Shown piece after piece: positions 9,858 to 22,209 of a DNA stretch of 64,000 bases; position 1 is the first letter of the stretch, and each line of letters starts with the position of its first letter. The notes beneath the pieces are model-generated. The model was not told where the DNA came from. It was given only the letters and a program-made list of their open reading frames with translations, and did no database searches. The translations under genes were made by a program, and so were the position numbers. The stretch is from Pogostemon cablin. Taxonomy: Eukaryota; Streptophyta; Magnoliopsida; Lamiales; Lamiaceae. The stretch is from NCBI GenBank assembly GCA_023678885.1, contig CM043009.1:20081117-20145116 (forward strand). The letters are read 5' to 3'.

Positions 9858-12800
9858 ATGACGATGAATCAGCGTAATACCATTGATTTAGAACAGGGAT
9901 GGGATTTTATGCAAAAAGGAATTACAAAACTGAAAAACATTCTAGAAGGACTGCCCGAACCTCAGTTCAGCTCAGAGGACTACATGATGCTTTACACGTA
10001 TTATTCAGCACTCTATGTTATAAGTGGATTATAGGTTATTATGTTTCAAGTTTTTTTATGAGTCCACTTAATTTTATATGCAGGACAATATACAACATGT
10101 GCACTCAAAAGCCCCCCCATGATTATTCTCAACAATTGTACGACAAATACCGGGAGTCCTTTGAAGAGTACATTACCTCCACGGTAAGGGGGTGCCAGTT
10201 TATTTGTATATTTCCATGATATTGTACAAATAAATATAATTCAATCTTGGAAGGTGATCCTGTCTAATGTAAACACCTGTTTCTGAAGTTTCTTAGATCT
10301 TATTTTAATTTTTAAACAAGATTTTCAGGGACTCAACTGAAAATCAGGATTCTGATTTCCTGAAATTCACTTTGGAGCTAATTAATACTGTTTTCTCTTG
10401 GCCTTTTATCTAATTAGTTTCTTAAAAAAATTCATTTATTTTTGTTTTGATTTACCATTAAGGTTCTGCCTTCCTTGCGGGAGAAGCATGATGAGTTCAT
10501 GCTGAGGGAGCTCGTGAAAAGGTGGTTGAATCATAAGATCATGGTGCGATGGCTTTCAAGGTTCTTCTATTATCTCGATCGGTACTTCATAGCTAGAAGG
10601 TCACTTCCTGCACTTAAAGAAGTTGGTCTGACTTGCTTCCGAGACCTGGTAATTTGATTTTTTCCTACCTTGATAATTAGTTTTCTCGACTCTTACTTTG
10701 TCGAATTCAACTAATCTCTTTTAGAAAAGAGAAAAGATCAATAAAGAATGTGTGTATTTTATAACTCAAGCTTGTTTATGATTCCCCTCCTTCTGGCTTT
10801 CATATCATCCTTCTGTTTATCTTTTTCTATTCAGTTTTGAAATAGTGGAACTCTTCTTCTGATTTCAGGTGTATCAGGAAATAAATGGGAAGGTCAGGGA
10901 GGCTGTAATATCTCTGGTATGTAATATAAATACTTACCATTGTACAGTATAACTTTCCCTTCTGTCTACTTATACATTTATTTTGATAGATTGATCAAGA
11001 GCGGGAGGGAGAGCAAATAGATCGAGCTCTATTAAAGAATGTATTAGATATATTTGTTGAAATTGGAATGGGGCAGATGGATCAGTATGAGAATGACTTT
11101 GAGGCAGCAATGCTGAAGGACACAGCTGCTTACTATTCTCGGAAGGCTTCAAATTGGATCTTAGATGATTCTTGTCCCGACTATATGTTAAAAGTAAGCT
11201 TCTTTTTTTATTCATGTACCAGCTGCTTAGGACATCCATACAATCTCATCAATACCTATAGTTCAAGAAAAAGATGAGGCTAAAGGTTCCGTAAAGCCAT
11301 TTTCTACTTGGTTTCTAATTATCTTCTTCAAATCCAGGCTGAAGAGTGTTTGAAACGAGAAAAGGATAGGGTTGCTAATTATCTTCATTCAAGCAGTGAA
11401 TCAAAGTTGCTCGAGGTTTGTCTTGCTACTCGATCAGTTCTAGACACATTAGCATATAGAAATTGAATTTTGTTACATCACACATTGTTAATGCAGAAGT
11501 ATTTTATTCATATAGCAATCGTGTGGTTGTGTTTGGTTTCCATTTTTAATAAATTAATTTATTTCCTTGACAGAAAGTTCAACATGAGCTGTTGACTGTG
11601 TATGCCACCCAATTACTAGAGAAGGAACATTCAGGTTGTCATGCATTACTTAGAGATGACAAGGTACGTTAAGCCTCTGATGTCAATAATTCTTATGGGT
11701 TGAATGTTTATTTGAATTGCTTGGGTTGATGTTTATCACATCATTTTTGATCTGTCAGGTAGAGGATTTATCAAGGATGTATAGGCTCTTCTCTAAAATT
11801 CCCCGTGGTCTGGAGCCAGTCGCAAATATTTTTAAGCAGGTTTGTGGTGCTTCTGCTTATGCTCTTGCTCTTATTTGGGAAAACAGAGTTCCAGTTTGAC
11901 TATAATACTGTGCATACATTCACGTAGTTGTTTAAGGATGAAAAGCTAATGTGATGTTTTCTCAACCACAGCATGTAACTGCTGAAGGTACTGCTTTGGT
12001 TAAACAAGCTGAAGATGCTGCAAGCAACAAGAAGGTTTGTTATCCAATAGTTTTTGTTTTTCCAGATGACCTTGTATATTTTTGTGCAAGCAATGCGAGT
12101 TTATATTGTCGAACTTTTTTTTTTTTTTTTTGCTTTTTGTGTGTATAAATTTGTTGCGTATGAGTTATTGAATTCATTGGAAAATTATTGGTAATATTGT
12201 GTTTCCATATCCAACCCCTTGGGGTATTTCTCATTCCCTATTCATGGTAGCAAATAGCAATAAATATTGATTCTCATGTAAAGAAAAATATTGTGCTTCA
12301 TATACACTTATCAATTGGTTAGGTATTTCCTGTCATAATCACCTATCTGACGAAAATTGGTAGTCTTGTGATTCATTGTGTCCCATCAGCTTTACGTTGC
12401 ATACCTTGTTAATCAGGCCATAAATTATTTATGGTTTTCCACTGCGAGCTATATCTGTAATCTGTTTATTGGCCAACCCTTTGAGTACTGCTTCTATATT
12501 GGGAAAATGATTGTTCATCTTAATAAGTTTGGACCAGTATGCAGATAAGTCTGTCCCATTTTTGAAACTGCTATTTTACCTGAACATTCTTCGCCTTCAT
12601 TCCTCTTAAGGCTTTGGGTGGGGGTGGGGTGGTGTAGATGGAGGTGGGCATTGACAGAACCTCTTCATTGTGTTTTGTTCCTTGTTATTTTCTAAGCTCA
12701 GACTGCAGTGTTTAACTGTTTATGCATCTTTCTAATCTTCAAAATTATTGTTTCAGGCTGAAAAGAAAGATGTAGTTGGAATACAGGAGCAGGTATTTTC

Positions 12801-14899
12801 TTTTTTAATTTCTTGGTTGCCATCTTTCAGCCAGTTTCATATTATGAGATTGAGACATTCATTTTTGTAATCCAGGTATTTGTGAGAAAAGTGATCGAGC
12901 TCCATGACAAATTCATGGCATATGTGAATGACTGTTTCCTAAATCACACGCTTTTCCACAAGGTTAAATTAATGAAATTTGCCTTTTCTTTCGCAATCGC
13001 TTCTTATAGAAGCAATAATGGACTTCACCAGTTTTCATCCCTTCTCATTAAATAGGCTCTAAAGGAGGCTTTTGAAGTTTTCTGTAATAAAGGAGTTGCT
13101 GGAAGCTCTAGTGCAGAACTTCTTGCCACATTTTGTGATAACATTCTCAAAAAGGGTGGAAGTGAGAAATTGAGTGATGAAGCTATTGAAGAAACCTTAG
13201 AGAAGGTGTGTGTATTTGATATATATTTTGTTCTTAATGAATATTGCTTGTTGCTTTTTGAAAGATCTGATCAAGTTTCTAATTAATGTTCAGGTGGTTA
13301 AACTGCTTGCTTACATCAGTGACAAGGATTTATTTGCTGAATTTTATCGGTGAGGTTCTCGAGTTAGTATTGGTTGATATTTTTAAGTTTGGTTATTCAA
13401 GATCACTTTTGCCTTAACACTTTTTTTGTTGTTATGTTGACAGGAAAAAGCTTGCTCGGCGCTTGTTGTTTGATAAAAGTGCAAACGATGAGCATGAGAG
13501 AAGTATTTTGACAAAATTAAAGCAGCAATGTGGTGGTCAATTTACCTCTAAAATGGAGGGAATGGTTAGTTAATAATATCTACTTATTCTGACCACCAGT
13601 CATTGAAAATATGTAGTTTCATAATGTCTACTTGTTCAAAATCATCATAGTGGCAGTGTTTTATAATTTGTATCATTTTTCAACCAGGTCACCGATTTGA
13701 CTCTAGCTAGGGAAAACCAAACCAGCTTTGAGGAATATCTCGGCAATACTCCAAATGCTAATCCAGGGATCGACTTGACAGTGACTGTCCTCACAACAGG
13801 TTTCTGGCCAAGTTACAAGTCCTTTGATCTTAACCTTCCTGCTGAGATGGTATGCATAGATCTGGAATCTTCTTCTTCATCTTCTTCTACTCCCTTATCA
13901 ACCTCCAAACCCTTAAAACACCTTGTCACTTATTTTTTTTTCATTTGGTATGAACTTCCATTATAGGTGAGGTGCGTTGAGGTGTTCAGAGATTTCTATC
14001 AAACAAAAACAAAGCATAGAAAGTTGACATGGATATATTCATTGGGCACTTGCAACATCAATGGAAAGTTTGAACAAAAAACAATAGAATTGATTGTTAC
14101 TACGTATCAGGTGCTTTTTCAAGATATTTGTATATTTATGCCTGTTCCCTATAACTTTAGTCTATTGCTGATATATTGTGATATCTTCGAATTTCATATT
14201 TAGGCTGCTGCCCTGCTGCTGTTCAATGCATCAGATAGATTGAGTTATCAAGAAATCATGGCCCAGTTGAATCTTTCAGATGACGATGTTGTCAGACTGC
14301 TACATTCACTCTCATGCGCCAAGTATAAGATCCTGAACAAGGAGCCAAACACTAAAATAATTTCTCCAACTGATGTTTTTGAATTTAATTCAAAGTTCAC
14401 TGACAAGATGAGAAGAATAAAGGTACATGGGTGTGCTCTGTGGAGAGAGAGAGAGATGTTGAATTGACCATGATATTACTGGAGTACTCTCTTGTATCTA
14501 AGTCAGTTATGTCATGAACTGTTCTTTTTTTGTTATGCAGATACCACTTCCCCCAGTTGATGAGAAAAAGAAGGTTATTGAGGATGTTGACAAGGACAGA
14601 CGATATGCCATTGATGCTTCAATTGTGCGTATCATGAAAAGCAGGAAAGTCCTTGGCTACCAGCAGTTGGTTATGGAGTGCGTTGAGCAGTTGGGTCGCA
14701 TGTTCAAGGTACCTTTTGGTGGATGCATAAGATTCTTCTTTTCAGCATTTTTCTATCCTACTCAACACTAACGGAATGTTACCTTTGTGATCTTCAGCCT
14801 GATGTCAAAGCAATTAAGAAGAGAATTGAAGATTTGATCACTAGGGACTACTTGGAAAGAGACAAGGATAACCCCAACCTATTCAAATACTTGGCATGA
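9858..14899 (+). CDS. CUL1: Cullin-1, scaffold of SCF ubiquitin ligases
   Basis: Nineteen exons joined by GT-AG signals give 744 aa with no frame break: 9858-9997, 10084-10183, 10463-10648, 10869-10916, 10990-11193, 11338-11415, 11574-11663, 11759-11839, 11972-12034, 12757-12792, 12876-12962, 13056-13205, 13294-13349, 13444-13564, 13688-13849, 13967-14110, 14204-14422, 14541-14708, 14798-14899. The protein starts MTMNQRNTIDLEQGW. The N-terminal cullin repeats bind SKP1/ASK1; the cullin homology domain (about 380-600) binds RBX1; the C-terminal winged helix holds IVRIMKSRKVLG, whose Lys688 is the expected NEDD8 site; it ends LERDKDNPNLFKYLA. Arabidopsis CUL1 is 738 aa and very similar. It assembles SCF complexes with F-box proteins, including those of auxin, jasmonate and strigolactone signalling. 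Intact by every check possible here. ATG 9864 is an alternative start. Confidence 0.97.
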
Positions 14900-16802
14900 T
14901 CAGAGCCAGTTGGTAGTGAAACTCGCAATTGCATGGCTACTGATGTGGACTGCTATGGAGCTCAAAGAACTGTACATTCTGCCGGTATGTTTCCATGACT
15001 TCTGGTGATGAGTATTCTTGTATATTTTGCCGTAAAATCAGGCAGTGACCCGCTGTCCCTACCGATTGGTTCATTGAAAAACAAAAGCTTAGTTGTTAGT
15101 TGTGAGCAGCGAGGCAAATGAAGCTCCCTCCATATTTCCTTTTGTGGCTATGCTATTTGTTATTTGGAGTTCTATTAAAGTTGGTGGTTTTCCTTGATGA
15201 ATGTAAAGATTTAGTAATTGCAATCTCTAGTCATTGAAGCTCTCTTCTCCTGTTTGATTTTGGAGCCCTCTTTACGATTTTGTATTCAATTATGAAACCT
15301 TAATATCAGACTCAGTTTCTGTTGATTTTCAGTGTGTATAATCTGCATTTCATGCCGTTGTTATTGAGTTGTCTGTTTGTCCGGTTATGCGCCTGTACGG
15401 TCTATAATGTCTATGACACTTTGTCAGCTGTTTTAGGTTTTATAGTGATTGAATATGATTACTTGTGGTTTTGAAGGACTCCAATTGGGAGTAATTAAAT
15501 GTTATTTTAGGAATTGTCAATATGCTTATATGTGAACCAATGTTTAAAAACTTAAATAGCTATGTTGTATAGAATTTGTATATGTTAAACTAGTATGCAT
15601 TTTCTTAGTAGTCCACAAAAAAAATTAAGATTGTAATTAGATCATGTCTTATCCAAGCTTTCAGTTTTTTTGGGTTTCTGCCTTGCATATTCACTAGTAT
15701 TTTCTAGTATTTGTTCCTTGTAATTTCAAAATTATTTTGATTGTGTTTTTTTTGGTTCTTTGTTGTTTATTTTCTGAAAAATTATGCACGACTATCTCGT
15801 GATTTATAGCTTATTTTGCTCGTCACTTATTTTATTCTCGTGGTTCATAAAGAGTATATTTGTGGTTTATGTTATACTTGTGTCTTATTTTATTCTCGTG
15901 GTTAATGACTTATTTTTAAGGAGTATATTTGTGGTTTATGTTATGTTTTTGTGGTTTGGGGTTTATTTTGCCAAGGTTTTTTAGGATATAATAATATTAA
16001 TTTTTTGAGTAAAATTATTTCTTCCATTCATAATTAGTAGAGTTGAAGGTTATACGTACAATTGGTTATACACAATATACGTTCTTATATTTTCTAGGAA
16101 GACTTTTGTGAACTATATTTTCTAGGAAGACTTTTGTGAATCGGGTTCGGAGTGTAAACTTTGTGGTTTCCTTTTAATTTAAATCCCTTATCAATACATA
16201 GGCTATAAAGGATTGGAAGGGTAGGGTATAAAAGATTGGAAGTGAAGGTTTAAAGTAAGAAAAGATCTGGATTAACATATTAAATTATGTAAACCGGAGC
16301 CCAACAAAAGTGAAAAAAATTGGAGGAAATGTGGTTTAGTTATTCAAGAAAAATATCCATAATATATTTTCTAAGTTCAAAGTGATGCGGTAATACAAAT
16401 ATTAATTTTAATACGTCATTTTATAGAAGTGTTACTCATAATTTATTTTGGAATAATGTCACATCTTTAAAATTTTAACATTTGATTTTACGTGTTACTA
16501 TACATAGGTATTCATTATTAAAAAGGCTTTTCTCTTGACTCTATTAAGTTATTCTTCATGCAGATATACACGTGTGCAGCAACATATGTCATATGTGTCG
16601 GTTTAAACTGAATTTATATATCATGTTACACAATTATTTAATGCAAACTTTTAAAATTTAGCACGAAATTTTTCAAAATTCCCAAATGATTTAAAACAAA
16701 GTTTCAAAATTGAAAATTAAGATGATATTTAAAAAATTTCAACCTAAAAAGACCAAGATTGAGATGATCGTATGTGCATTTGGCATACTTGCAGAACATG
16801 TG

Positions 16803-16804
<2 letters not shown>
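14900..16804. other. CUL1 3' UTR and downstream spacer
   Basis: The first several hundred bases are probably 3' UTR. A GTATGT at 14984 after a non-coding stretch could be a 3' UTR intron donor, but I cannot prove it. Beyond about 15500 the sequence is AT-rich, with short local duplications (TTTGTGGTTTATGTTAT near 15860 and 15930; CTATATTTTCTAGGAAGACT near 16087 and 16113). No other gene is seen. Confidence 0.45.

Positions 16805-16866
<62 letters not shown>
16805..16866. repeat. (AT)n microsatellite, 31 units
   Basis: An uninterrupted run of AT dinucleotides. Likely polymorphic between individuals. Confidence 0.97.
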
Positions 16867-16869
<3 letters not shown>

Positions 16870-18169
16870 GATAAGTCTTTACTCCCTACATCATGTTATA
16901 CAATTCCTCATTTGTTTGTCTTTTTAAACTTTTTAAACTTTTCGCACCTAAAAAATCATACAACACAAACAACCTCGTACACAAATTTCATTTTTTTTTT
17001 AAATTAAAACGACACATTTACCTAATTTGGAAAAGTGACTATCCTAATTAATGTGAATGTTTTATAAGCATGCATTGCAAAATAAAATGAAAAATTGGAG
17101 TGAAACAATTGGAGTCAAAAGCATTTTAGTTTAGTGAAGTTTCCACCATAAGAATTGGTAATGGAAGATGTCAATCTTCATATATATTTTGGTTTCACTT
17201 TAATTAGTGGGTTGGCACAAACACCACGTTTTGTCTTATTATTTTCTTCCCTTAAAAATTATGGATTTTCTCTATTTGAAATTAATTGGACATTATTGTC
17301 TCACACTTAATAAAATGTATTATGTATAAAAAAATATTTTTAATAAATTTATTTATTGTTAAATTAGATCTGTTCAATGCAATATGAATTCACCTAATTA
17401 ACGACTATATTAATTTTTAATTCATGTTTTACTGGTTCAATTTTTTTTAAATTTACTTTATTTGCTGATTAAATAGTGTATAAATATTCGTTTCTAAGTA
17501 TCGAAAAATGTTCATCTTTTACACAAACAGTAAACTAGCTTAGTATAAATATGTGATTTTTAAAACAAGCACGTTCTAGTAATTAAATAATTAAGCTAAA
17601 AAAGCGACACATTTTTTTAAATATTTAAATAGACGATCCATATTAACTTTGAATAATATAATGGAAGATGATTTCATGCCATTGTGATGACGATAACTTA
17701 AAACTATAAACACAATTATTTGACACGAAACCAACAATTAAATCATATTTAAATTAAAGTGTGACGCATTCAATTCAACAGCAATCATTTATAGAAAATA
17801 AAATCTGTCATAATGACTTTGTTCTATAATAATTTGCAACTTTAATTAGTGATTTGTTATATTTCACATGTGACAGCTTCTCTTATGAAAACTATAATGC
17901 CTCAAATGTTAAAATTGAAATATACGAACATGCTTAACTGTGAGGGTTAGTTGACACGTGAGACACGTAAAAATATTGATTAGATGTCAATTAAAGTTAC
18001 ACATCGATTAGAAGTTGGGATGACGATAAATTAAAAAAACCGCGCGGGCTTATAGATGGTTCAAAGCGGACAATACGTGCTGTTGGATTGAGTGGGTTCG
18101 ATTCTCGCTAGACCAATAAACTCAATAGTGGTATCAGAGTCCGACCTCAATTATCACATTTGATTAATG
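16867..18169. other. AT-rich spacer
   Basis: No gene recognised. At about 18090-18150 a GGGTTCGATTCTCGC phrase and GTGGTATCAGAGTCC occur. The second resembles the initiator-Met primer-binding site of Copia-type elements, so a small retrotransposon fragment is possible, but no flanking LTR or coding region supports it. Confidence 0.35.
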
Positions 18170-18352
18170 GCAAAAGCTCCTGTGCGCCCGGGGACACGGA
18201 AAGATGCTCCGTGTCCCCATGTGAACACAGTCTCTCCTCCAATCATATTTAAACCTATGTATTGCTAGGGGTTTAAATTGTAAAGGGGCATGAAAATTGT
18301 AAAGGCGCACGGAATTTGCCTCCGTGCGCTCGGGTGCACAGGAGCCTCACTC
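18170..18352. mobile_element. Small MITE, CTCCTGTGCGCCCGG ends
   Basis: The left end AGCTCCTGTGCGCCCGGGG is matched in inverse by the right end CGCTCGGGTGCACAGGAGCC. A second inner inverted pair is built from ACACGGA...TCCGTG. A related element with the same order of motifs (GGCAAAA, AACACAGT, CTCCTCC, TTGCAAAGGG, GAGCCTCACTC) lies at 62218-62379, and the ends resemble parts of the 6.0-7.0 kb inverted repeat. Superfamily unknown. Confidence 0.65.
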
Positions 18353-19030
18353 TTTATTGATAACTTATTATTTTTATTAAAATATTTTCTCTTCATATAC
18401 ATTTTAATTTACACAAATGTTTGCCTTCATTTTATCAGTTGTATGTACGATAACATATTTCAGGATTATTCTTTAAATAATGAATTACTCCATTATTAAT
18501 TTTCAGATTGAAGAATACTTATTCTTCTAATTAACAAACTATTACATGATCATGTTCAAATTTTGTTATGTCGAGAAGAATTTAAACATTAATTGAAATA
18601 AGTAATACTAATAATTTATCATTTAAATATTAATAGTTCATCATTTCAGAAACTAATGTTTTTCAAATCGAGTGTACGATAACCTTACTTTACCATGAAT
18701 TTACATAAAACAAGTTTTTTCTTTATCTGTATTTTACTTGTGAACATAGAAAAAAAAAGTTATCGATTTATAATTCTCAATTGTTATAGATCATTCTTTG
18801 TTATTTTTAAAAATGACTTATTAAGTCATTTATACTATCTTAAAATATTTAAAAGGGTACTTTTTTTCAAATTCAAAATTAATTTCTTATTGAAAATTTG
18901 GCACCAGCTTATATTGGAGAGAGAGAGAAGTGGAATTTCTGACCTCTTTGAATCCCACTACTTCAATGCATCGATCGGTTCACAAACGGATTTGGACTTT
19001 ATTGTTCTGTCAATTTTTTAAAGGGATCCA
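18353..19030. other. AT-rich spacer
   Basis: A 108-codon open frame at 18695-19021 is Phe/Ile/Lys-rich from base composition alone and has no recognisable motif, so it is not called as a gene. Confidence 0.4.
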
Positions 19031-19330
19031 CTATTTGCACCACCGAAATTACTGAACGTACTTAAAAATATTTAAATTGATATAATTATTTTTATAAAAT
19101 TTATATCTGTTTGGTTGCAACAACCGAACAATTATCCATCTTATTTGTACGGTTGCAGCAACCGAACAGAATAAAGAATTCATATATCTTATCTGTTCGG
19201 TTGTAGCAACCGAACAGTTTATTAGATGACTGTTCGGTTGCAACAACCGAACAAATATAAATTTTATAAGCGTAATTATGTCAATTTAAATAATTTTGGG
19301 TATGTTCAGTAATTTTAGGGATGCAAATAG
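19031..19330. mobile_element. 300-bp inverted-repeat element carrying four 23-bp palindromes
   Basis: The outer arms match in inverse: CTATTTGCACCACCGAAATT at the left and AATTTTAGGGATGCAAATAG at the right, continuing inward through ACTGAAC/GTTCAGT, AATTGATATAATTAT and TAAAATTTATAT. Inside are four copies of the hyphenated palindrome TGTTCGGTTG-n3-CAACCGAACA at 19108-19130, 19146-19168, 19194-19216 and 19231-19253, one or two mismatches each. No coding frame. It reads as a MITE-like foldback element with an internal palindrome array. Confidence 0.75.
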
Positions 19331-19362
19331 CCGCTCTCTTTCTTAAATTTATTTTAATCTGC

Positions 19363-19508
19363 ATTGTTTAATTAAAATTTATGGATGTGAATTTACCACA
19401 TCATCAACCATGATGTGAGAAAAACATAAATAATCATTGTTTAATTAAAATCTATGGATGTGAATTTACCACATCATCAACCATGATGTGAGAAAAACAT
19501 AAATAATC
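19363..19508. repeat. 73-bp direct tandem duplication
   Basis: Two adjacent copies (19363-19435, 19436-19508), both starting ATTGTTTAATTAAAAT and containing ACCACATCATCAACCATGAT. I see one mismatch between them. Confidence 0.92.
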
Positions 19509-20213
19509 ACGGATAAAATTAAAATTAAATAAGAAAGTTTTAATGATGGGTAGTTGGTGAAGGAACAGTTAAATTAAATTGATACATATTGAGAGAATAA
19601 TAACGGGAGAGAGGATCCATATCCTTCAAAAACACTTATTTTTAATTAGTAGTTAAATTTCTTTTTTACGAAAAATATTTCATGCTTTTCTACTTATTTC
19701 ATAACTTTCTTTTTACGAAAAGTGGTACTCTCCCGTCCGGTTTAAAGGGATTATTTTATTTTTCATGTGAATTAAAGAGTATTATAATTATTATAATATG
19801 TGTAGTGAGTAGTTATATAATTAGTAGATATGTTGATCCCATATTTTAAGGCTATGTTCACTTCTGGTTTAATCTTCCAGATTTAGATTTAATAAATTTC
19901 CTTAAATCTCTCCTATATACACATACTTATAATATTAACACTTACTCACTCCCTACAATATATTCTCTCTTATCCATTAATATTTTTTTCTTTCTTTCTC
20001 TCTCTTTTTTTCTCACCTCAATTAATACTTGATTTGACATAAATTTTAAACCTACCATACTTAAACCCAAAACAAACGTAACAAATATAGAATAACATTA
20101 TTCACTGGTATATTAAATCAACTTAAACCCAAAATAAACATCACCATTTAGTGGATGAGTGTATGTGGATCTCATGTGTCTAAAAATAAAAATAAGACTC
20201 TCTAAGCGAACGC
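19509..20213. other. AT-rich spacer
   Basis: Pyrimidine-rich stretches near 19980-20015 and general AT-richness; no gene or structured element recognised. Confidence 0.35.
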
Positions 20214-20367
20214 GCTAAAAAAAACCCTTTAAAGCAGATAGAGGGTGTAAAAAATACTACTCCCTCCGGTCACTTGAAAGATACTCGTTTGCTAAAAAAA
20301 ACCCTTTAAAGCAGATAGAGGGTGTAAAAAATAGTACTCCCTCCGGCCACTTGAAAGATACTCGTTT
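20214..20367. repeat. 77-bp tandem duplication covering a MITE end
   Basis: The unit GCTAAAAAAAACCCTTTAAA ... CTCCCTCCGGTCACTTGAAA occurs twice, offset by 77 bases (MITE starts at 20260 and 20337). The duplication includes the first part of the Stowaway-like element that follows. Confidence 0.85.
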
Positions 20368-20537
20368 GCTTTTTGCGCGTGAATTAAAGAGTATTATTAT
20401 TATATGTAAAGTAGGTAGTTGTATTAAAGAGAAGTGGTTGGCCATATAATATACTTTTCTACTAAATAGGAGAAATTGATACTTTGAAGTGGACGCTCAA
20501 AATTGTAAATGGATACCTTGTAAGTGGCCGGAGGGAA
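20337..20537. mobile_element. Stowaway-type MITE, 201 bp
   Basis: Starts CTCCCTCCGGCCACTTGAAA and ends GTAAGTGGCCGGAGGGAA, with TA on both sides (20335-20336 and 20538-20539). Its left end is duplicated upstream (20260). Confidence 0.85.
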
Positions 20538-21264
20538 TATATAATAGTAATATTCACTCTTTATACACATTCCAATATAATATCAATTTTTTCATACATT
20601 GCAACAATTTTACACGTCTTTTTTTATTAAATTAATTAATTATTATTTTTTACTTTATATATTAAAAAATGATTTTTTTTTTTTAAATTTCATACAAAAA
20701 AATACGTAAAATATATTTCGGGATGAAGGAAGTATTTGATAAAATATATTATTCTTAAAGAATAACACGTCAAGTGATAGGAGAAAAGAGAAGAACTAAT
20801 AATATTCTGATTCTTCTAATATAGGTAAATTTCGTGTTTTATCAACTAACGCATATTACGTATATAAAGTTGTGTTGGTACATATATTAGTACTTAAAAC
20901 AACCTAAAGAATTTTTTTTTACTAAATATTAATCGAATTGAGAGTTACGCTCTTTCTATTTATCGTAGTTAAGTAATTATAAGCTATAATAATCATCGGA
21001 CGAATGAGTATTAAAAACTTTTTAAAAATGATAAAGGGTTTTAGAAGAGTAATGAAATTGCTTCATTATTTTGGTTGGAATATGCATTCCATAGATAGAA
21101 ACAACATATAATACACTAGAAATAAATGGTGATATGATAATCACAATTAATATATTATTTATTAAATAGTTACAATTTTACAATATATATAATACATCAA
21201 ATTTTAATTGAAAGATAAATAAAATATCCTTCATTTCAGAGATTATTCTAACATGCTATATTGT
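20538..21264. other. AT-rich spacer
   Basis: No gene or clear element recognised. The last five bases (ATTGT) are the possible target duplication of the retrotransposon that follows. Confidence 0.35.
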
Positions 21265-22160
21265 TGTTGACGGCTGTTCTTGGCTCGTTAATACACGAAG
21301 GATTAAGATTTTTAATTAACGGAACCAAGAACGAATACCATCAAACACAATTAACCACAAATAAAGACAAATAAAGAGATTAAAGTTTATCAAAGAATCA
21401 ATTCCCACCAAAGAACACAACCAATTTTATTACTCTCCCTTAGAACAACACTCGTTTCTCCAAAATTCTTACAAGTGTAATGTCTAAAGTGAATCTCAAT
21501 GTCCTGCCTCTCTCCTGCGAGAGAGGCTATTTATATTGTCCTAAAGCCCTAAATCCGAGCCAATCATCTTGTGCCACCTAGATGAAGACAAGTCGTCTTT
21601 AATGAAGCTGCCTGGTACGCCAACCATCTGCAGGGAGAGTCTGGGCGCCGTTTGTTGCACTGCAGGGAGTTTGCAGGGTGTCTCCGTCATTTGCTGGCCT
21701 CCCATTGGTCGTTGGAGTAGGGCGTGCCAGTCAGCTGTTGTCTTCTAGTTAAGATTGCTGTCCAAGATATCTCCTCTTCCCGTTAGCGTTGTCTTCAAGC
21801 CTACGGTGTCTGTATTATTTCATTATGATGCATGTCCTTCATTATCTTGCTCTCGCCGTCCTCCTTTGATCTTCGGACTGGTTGGCTTTCGGTGCTGAGG
21901 AGTCCACCCGAGATCTTGGCTAGGAGGAGGGTGACTGCCGAGGTGTCTCTCCGAAGTCGAGGGTGTTTCCTGATTTTGTACTGGTTCGCCAGGTTCATCC
22001 TTATTCGTTCTGGACTGGGCTTCCGGACAGCTATATTCTTTGTTGGGCTGCTTTCATTCCCTCTTTCTTTCTGTCCTCCGATTGGGCCGCCGAGGGGTTG
22101 GGCCTACCATTCCAAGTATCATGGGTCTGTTGGGTCTATTGGGCCTCCTTCCTGATACAT
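21265..22160 (-). repeat. 3' LTR (left copy)
   Basis: Collinear with the right LTR from TGTTGAC at 21265 to GATACAT at 22160. It lacks the last 26 bases of the right LTR (GGGATATAATACCCATAACA and preceding bases), so either those bases and the tract beside them were lost here, or the true LTR edge is TGTATCAGG at about 22159. The minus-strand promoter motif TATAAATA is at 21528-21535, abutted by a perfect palindrome (21506-21527). The purine-rich minus-strand string AAAGCAGGAA just inside the edge is a possible polypurine tract. Confidence 0.88.
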
Positions 22161-22209
22161 TCCTGCTTTATCGCGTTATCTGCGCCGCTTTAAGATATTT
22201 TGGTGTGGG

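Noticed and set aside
18090..18150. GGGTTCGATTCTCGC and GTGGTATCAGAG as tRNA or primer-binding site
   Set aside because: No acceptor stem pairing, no LTR beside it and no retroelement coding sequence; noted only as a possible fragment.
18695..19021. 108-codon AT-rich frame
   Set aside because: Composition-driven (Phe, Ile, Lys), with no motif, promoter or splice support.
19108..19253. Spaced palindromic repeats resembling a CRISPR array
   Set aside because: Plant nuclear context, only four units with AT-rich unequal spacers, and all of it lies within a larger inverted-repeat element; no cas-like genes.
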